Positions 42,085 through 43,560 of a stretch of 43,560 nucleotides of DNA are shown in pieces. The stretch is from Pseudoramibacter faecis (GTDB lineage Bacteria; Bacillota; Clostridia; Eubacteriales; Eubacteriaceae), in contig NZ_JAYFFI010000018.1 in the NCBI RefSeq assembly GCF_036289405.1, positions 1 to 43,560 on the forward strand, in the 5' to 3' direction. Under the pieces are notes generated by a model that worked only from the letters and a program-made list of their open reading frames with translations, did not search any database and had not been told where the DNA came from. A program made the position numbers and the translations under genes. The number at the start of each line of letters is the position of its first letter. Position 1 is the stretch's first letter.

Positions 42085-43300
42085 ATCTGTGACGGAAGGC
42101 CATCCGGACAAAGTCTGCGATCAAATCGCCGACGGCATTCTGGACGCCTGCCTGAAACGGGATCCGGACGCGCATACCGCCATCGAGGTGATGGTCTCGA
42201 AAAACACGTTGATGATCGCCGGCGAGCTCTCACAAGACGTCCGCGAGAGCGGCGCCGTGAATCCGGTGACCATCGCTCGTCAGGTCGTCCGTGAAATCGG
42301 CTACATATCAGAGGAAGCCGGCCTGGACGCCGATCGCTGCAATGTGCTGACCAATGTGAATGTACAGTCGTCGGATATCGCCGGGGCCGTCAGTAAGGCG
42401 GCGACGAGCGAGACGGCCAAATGGCAGGCCGGAAAGGTGCGCTGCAAATGGCTGCCGCCGGAAGGCGTCGACCCTGGCGAGCATCGGCGCGTCCCGCACG
42501 TGGGCGCCGGCGACCAGGGCGTGATGATCGGCTACGCGACGGACGAAACGCCGGAGTTGATGCCGATGCCCTTTGTGCTGGCGACAAAATTGGCGCAGCG
42601 CCTGGCAGCGGTGCGCAAAAACGGCACCTTACCCTGGCTGCGCCCCGACGGCAAGTCCCAGGTGACCATGGCCTACGACGATGCCGGCTGTCCGGAGCGC
42701 ATCGACAGCGTTGTACTTTCGGCCCAGCACGATCCGGCCGTCGATTTGCCGGAGCTTCAGCAGGCGCTGATGGAGGCCGTGGTGCTGCCGGTGATCGATG
42801 CCGAACGCATCACGGCGACCACGGCGCTGCGCATCAACCCATCCGGCCGGTTTGTGATCGGCGGGCCGCTGGGTGATACCGGGCTCACCGGGCGTAAGCT
42901 CATGGTGGATACCTACGGCTCGATCGCCCGTCACGGCGGCGGTGCGTTTTCCGGGAAGGATCCGACCAAGGTCGATCGATCCGGCGCTTATATGGCGCGC
43001 TACGTGGCGAAAAACATCGTGGGCTGCGGGCTGGCGAAGCGCTGCGAGGTTTCGCTGGCCTATGCCATCGGACTGGAGCAGCCGGAAATGGTCGCCATCA
43101 ATACCTTTGGCACGGCCCGGGTGGCAGAGCGCAAAATTGCCCGCATGGTGGAGGAGGTGGTCTCCTTCTCGGTGGCGGATATTATCGAAGGGCTTAAGTT
43201 GCGTCAGCCGATTTATCGTCAGACGGCAGCCTACGGCCATTTCGGCCGGGACGCGTTCCCCTGGGAAAAGGTTGATGAATTGGCATCCGTCCAGAAATAG
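42068..43300 (+). CDS. metK: S-adenosylmethionine synthetase, divergent form
   Basis: A protein of 410 residues. It makes SAM from methionine and ATP. Signatures present are SVTEGHPDKVCDQIADGILD, GAGDQGVMIGYATDETPELM, GTLPWLRPDGKSQVT, RFVIGGPLGDTGLTGRKLMV and GGGAFSGKDPTKVDRSGAYM. Between QSSDI and GAGDQG it has about 28 residues more than E. coli MetK, by my alignment from memory. ATG 42068 lies inside the response-regulator gene (17-base overlap), so it is in the same operon. This suggests SAM supply tied to GRE activation. It may be a second copy beside a housekeeping metK elsewhere. Confidence 0.93.
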   Translation: MKRTAESVTEGHPDKVCDQIADGILDACLKRDPDAHTAIEVMVSKNTLMIAGELSQDVRESGAVNPVTIARQVVREIGYISEEAGLDADRCNVLTNVNVQSSDIAGAVSKAATSETAKWQAGKVRCKWLPPEGVDPGEHRRVPHVGAGDQGVMIGYATDETPELMPMPFVLATKLAQRLAAVRKNGTLPWLRPDGKSQVTMAYDDAGCPERIDSVVLSAQHDPAVDLPELQQALMEAVVLPVIDAERITATTALRINPSGRFVIGGPLGDTGLTGRKLMVDTYGSIARHGGGAFSGKDPTKVDRSGAYMARYVAKNIVGCGLAKRCEVSLAYAIGLEQPEMVAINTFGTARVAERKIARMVEEVVSFSVADIIEGLKLRQPIYRQTAAYGHFGRDAFPWEKVDELASVQK

Positions 43301-43560
43301 AGAACGACATGGATGAATTATCGAGGAAAAGGTATTTGAATCCGCTTTTAAGGGCGCTTGAGACCGGGGTGAAATGCGTTGTTTGAATGCCCGGAAACGG
43401 GGTTTGTGGCTGAAAAATTGCAAACACATGAAAAATAATCAGCCCTTGAAAAAGCTGCCTGTAAAGCGTAAAAAACCGTATTTTTTGCTCAAACAGCGCA
43501 ATTAATTACCCCACGAAATGGTTTAAAATAAGGACAGTAACAATAATACCCATACAAGGA
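43301..43560 (+). other. Region after metK, upstream of a gene beyond the window
   Basis: There is no gene. It contains CTGTAAAGCGTAAAAAAC (about 43460), also found upstream of the gene at 39846, and a TAAAAT candidate -10 near 43525. The final bases AAGGA may be the ribosome site of the next gene. No clear terminator follows metK. Confidence 0.4.

Overview
The window looks like a chromosomal segment of an anaerobic, fairly GC-rich Clostridia-type Firmicute. The evidence is strong AGGAGG ribosome-binding sites, frequent TTG/GTG starts, a CIRCE-like heat-shock operator, three oxygen-sensitive glycyl radical enzymes (GREs) and two radical-SAM GRE activases. No species can be named from the sequence alone.

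Layout. 1-3.9 kb (minus): a diol-dehydratase-like GRE, then a PocR-domain pseudokinase whose partner gene runs off the left edge. 4.2-13.0 kb (minus): a MATE transporter, a small cysteine-rich protein, a second GRE of an unassigned class, a YitT protein, an AraC regulator, a ferredoxin-less GRE activase and an opine-dehydrogenase-type enzyme. The second GRE and this activase each carry a well-formed sigma-54 promoter. 13.4-19.9 kb: an ethanolamine-permease-like gene (eutH) split by a decayed prophage or integrative element. That element holds a holin, a broken GH18 lysin, a tail-type pseudogene, a VOC/HxlR/monooxygenase-like cargo between 89-bp repeats, an IS110 scrap and a serine recombinase with an in-frame stop. 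20-29.2 kb: ordinary genes, including a polymer-forming membrane protein, a HAD phosphatase, Rrf2 and LysR regulators, a YeiH exporter, tRNA-Arg, bioB, bioY, an AAA+ ATPase behind 19-bp iterons, and Hsp20 behind a CIRCE/promoter. 29.6-34.0 kb: an intact PocR histidine kinase/AraC response regulator pair, and a cupin/flavin reductase/DJ-1/small-protein operon. 34.2-43.3 kb (plus): a third GRE (diol-dehydratase type), its ferredoxin-type activase, a CoA-acylating aldehyde dehydrogenase, a PocR pseudokinase, its AraC response regulator and a divergent metK that overlaps it.

How the genes may work together. GREs 1 and 3 keep the glycerol/propanediol dehydratase catalytic residues. With the CoA-acylating dehydrogenase they fit a diol -> aldehyde -> acyl-CoA route sensed by PocR proteins, and metK would supply SAM for the activases. 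GRE 2 lacks the diol-dehydratase residues, so its substrate cannot be called. Its sigma-54 promoter is shared with the unusual activase, and an opine-type dehydrogenase lies nearby. This makes it the best candidate for an undescribed pathway. Two of the three PocR sensors have lost residues needed for kinase activity. No microcompartment shell gene, CRISPR array or rRNA gene was seen.
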